Assembly: GCA_002477945.1 (NCBI GenBank)
Contig: DLLF01000010.1
Coordinates: 1 to 14,723 of the forward strand
Length of the DNA: 14,723 bases
Source: Bacteroidales bacterium UBA7569
GTDB taxonomy: Bacteria; Bacteroidota; Bacteroidia; Bacteroidales; Paludibacteraceae
Reading direction: 5' to 3'
In this document: positions 13,716 to 14,723 of the stretch, piece after piece
Layout: the number at the start of each line of letters is the position of its first letter
Position numbering within the stretch: the stretch's first letter is position 1
Position numbers and translations under genes: made by a program
Notes under the pieces: model-generated
Told to the model about the DNA's origin: nothing
What the model saw: the letters and a program-made list of their open reading frames with translations, nothing else
The model's database searches: none

Positions 13716-13792
13716 ATCTCTGTCTTTTATACAGGCGGAATATCCATAAAAATCCAAAGGCATTTTTTTAGAAAACTCTGTTTTCTTTTTTT

Positions 13793-13837
13793 TCCTTATC
13801 CTTTATCCTATATCCTAATCCTATATCCTATTCCTTA
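13793..13837. repeat. Degenerate 6-7 bp tandem repeat between two minus-strand genes
   Basis: Seven head-to-tail units beginning TCCT (TCCTTA, TCCTTTA, TCCTATA, TCCTAA, TCCTATA, TCCTAT, TCCTTA) run from 13793 to 13837, with a further TCC after it. On the minus strand this reads as AGGA-rich units in the leader of the 136-residue gene. It lies outside any gene, between 13853 and 13715. Confidence 0.85.
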
Positions 13838-13852
13838 TCCGGTATTGTTTTG

Positions 13853-14005
13853 TTAATGATTTGCTTTTGTTTTGCTTTCGTTTAAGGTTGCGTGAAACAC
13901 GTCTCTACCATAGTCAATCAGGTCTTGCAACTCGCTTGGCTCGCACTCGTTGGCAAGGTCTTGAAGCAGACCGCTCATTGCCATTGCTCTAATAAATTCG
14001 TCCAT
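13853..14005 (-). CDS. Small hypothetical protein, 50 residues
   Basis: This short open reading frame starts with MDEFIRAMAMSGLLQDLANE and ends in KTKANH. Its ATG lies three bases after the stop of the MutS-domain gene (14009-14593), on the same strand, so it sits in the operon. The first 38 residues look like two amphipathic helices with many acidic residues; the tail is basic. Codon use looks like that of its neighbours. I know no family. An accessory to the MutS-like protein or a small regulator are guesses from place only. Confidence 0.6.
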   Translation of the reverse strand: MDEFIRAMAMSGLLQDLANECEPSELQDLIDYGRDVFHATLNESKTKANH

Positions 14006-14008
14006 AGG

Positions 14009-14593
14009 TTACTCCACCATTTTGAGGTCAATACCATACAACCGCCTGACAAGGCTGTTAGCAAGTTGGGCAGCGAAGTCGGGCTGTATTCCCTGCTTAT
14101 AATTCTGCACCAGCAGTTCTTTAGCCACCTCGTCTCGGAAATGCAGTAGGTAATCAGATGGCTGCTCATCGAACAGCGACAATTGCAGTTTGTCGGCAGT
14201 CTTTTTAGTCAGTCCTTTGGGTAGCAATGCTTGCTTCGGTTCTTTCACAGGCGTCTCTTCTTGTAGTTGTCCTGCCGTAGGTGCTACAGGCGTAACAAGT
14301 TCCGTCACACTCCGTTTGGTTGCGGGCTTTGGTTCATCAAGGCGGTCACAAATAGCAACTTGCAAGCCTGCACGGACAAGTTTTGGCAGATATGAGTCCA
14401 AGGCGTGATATGGGAAACCGCACATATGCATTCCATCGATACCATCTCGTCTTGTCAGCGTAATGTTGAGTATCTTACTTGCTTTGTCGGCATCCTCGTG
14501 ATAGGCTTCATAGAAGTCCCCACAGCGAAACAGAAGTAGCGCATTGGGGTACTGCTTTTTGATGTCGTTGTACTGCTCATCTATTGTTTTCAT
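14009..14593 (-). CDS. Stand-alone MutS domain I (mismatch-recognition) protein, 194 residues
   Basis: Residues 6-87 match domain I of MutS: YNDIKKQYPNALLLFRCGDF, then YEAYHEDADKASKILNITLT, CGFPYHALDSYLPKLV (58-73) and VAICDRL (79-85). The mismatch-reading F-x-E is kept as F27-Y28-E29 in GDFYE, equal to F36 and E38 of E. coli MutS. There is no MutS connector, lever, clamp or ATPase domain. A low-complexity linker (about 88-130) leads to a helical C-terminal part (LSLFDEQPSDYLLHFRDEVA and on) of unknown fold. It could bind mismatched or distorted DNA for repair, recombination or recognition of modified DNA, or interfere with host repair. An inverted repeat precedes it at 14611-14649. Confidence 0.87.
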   Translation of the reverse strand: MKTIDEQYNDIKKQYPNALLLFRCGDFYEAYHEDADKASKILNITLTRRDGIDGMHMCGFPYHALDSYLPKLVRAGLQVAICDRLDEPKPATKRSVTELVTPVAPTAGQLQEETPVKEPKQALLPKGLTKKTADKLQLSLFDEQPSDYLLHFRDEVAKELLVQNYKQGIQPDFAAQLANSLVRRLYGIDLKMVE

Positions 14594-14610
14594 TGTTGAA
14601 GAAAATTTGG

Positions 14611-14649
14611 TGTTACTCTCGCAGAGATAGAAATGATACGAGAGTAACA
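14611..14649. repeat. Perfect 11-bp inverted repeat upstream of the MutS-domain gene
   Basis: TGTTACTCTCG (14611-14621) and CGAGAGTAACA (14639-14649) pair over 11 bp with 17 bases between. It fills most of the gap between the end of the gene at 14658 and the ATG at 14593. It may be an operator for a dimeric regulator or a hairpin between two messages; there is no T tract to make it a clear terminator on either strand. Confidence 0.85.
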
Positions 14650-14657
14650 GTTGATAA

Positions 14658-14723
14658 TCACATAGCCAACTTAACGCGGTTCATCAGATTACCGCTAATC
14701 TCGTGCAACTCTCTTGCTCTTTC
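14658..14723 (-). CDS. C-terminal end of a gene leaving the window on the right
   Basis: The minus strand reads in frame from the window edge to a TGA at 14660-14658, giving 21 residues that end in SGNLMNRVKLAM with a charged helical start (ERARELHEI). This fits the end of a co-directed upstream gene of the minus-strand operon. It is too short for any family call. Confidence 0.5.
   Translation of the reverse strand, partial: ERARELHEISGNLMNRVKLAM

Noticed and set aside
13716..13763. Sixteen-residue N-terminal extension of the 136-residue protein
   Set aside because: The ATG at 13715 starts a sensible polar N-terminus; the extension looks non-coding. It remains possible because of the A-rich stretch before it.
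13770..13786. AT-rich hairpin AGAAAAC-TCT-GTTTTCT flanked by T runs, as a terminator
   Set aside because: The stem is 7 bp with only two G-C pairs and lies in a simple-sequence stretch; too weak to call.
13793..13837. CRISPR-like or origin-like array
   Set aside because: Units of 6-7 bp without unique spacers cannot be a CRISPR array, and no replication initiator gene is recognisable beside it.

Overview
The window reads as part of a tailed double-stranded DNA phage, or a prophage, of a Bacteroidales host. The phage identity is secure: small terminase, large terminase, portal and a minor head protein follow in the usual order. The host assignment rests on promoters of the Bacteroidetes type (a -7 box TAnnTTTG at 2151-2158 on the plus strand, and a full TTTG, 20-nt spacer, TAATTTTG promoter on the minus strand at 12585-12554), on A-rich leaders with few Shine-Dalgarno sites, and on the look of the proteins. 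No integrase, repressor of a known type or attachment site is present, so temperate life is plausible but not shown.

Layout. (1) 118-2139, plus strand: a run of small accessory or replication-type genes: a helical protein, a four-cysteine small protein, a basic repeat protein, a protein with an SSB-like acidic tip, and a PD-(D/E)XK endonuclease. (2) 2186-6978, plus strand: a compact metabolic block. It starts with a phage-encoded S-adenosylmethionine synthetase that has its own promoter. It continues with a ParB-like protein, an all-helical protein, a P-loop kinase, a GNAT acyltransferase and a radical-SAM enzyme, most of them joined by ATGA overlaps. This set resembles the gene clusters that hypermodify thymine in phage DNA and is the most promising candidate for a new system here. 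(3) 6975-12295, plus strand: packaging and head genes (TerS, TerL, portal, MuF). The MuF protein carries a C-terminal papain-fold toxin domain (Tox-PL type) with visible Cys/His/Asp residues, and base composition drops sharply at the fusion joint. (4) 12265-14723, minus strand: a convergent block that starts with a 79-residue protein in the position of an immunity gene, driven by a near-perfect housekeeping promoter. It continues with a winged-helix regulator, two unknown proteins, a stand-alone MutS domain I protein and the end of a further gene that leaves the window.

How the parts may work together. The packaging module follows directly on the candidate modification genes, and TerS overlaps the radical-SAM gene, so modification and packaging would be expressed together late in infection. 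The AdoMet synthetase would feed the radical-SAM enzyme. The toxin domain would travel with the virion head, while the separate promoter on the opposite strand would let the putative immunity protein be made when late genes are silent. The functional links are inference; the gene identities behind them are mostly visible in the sequence.
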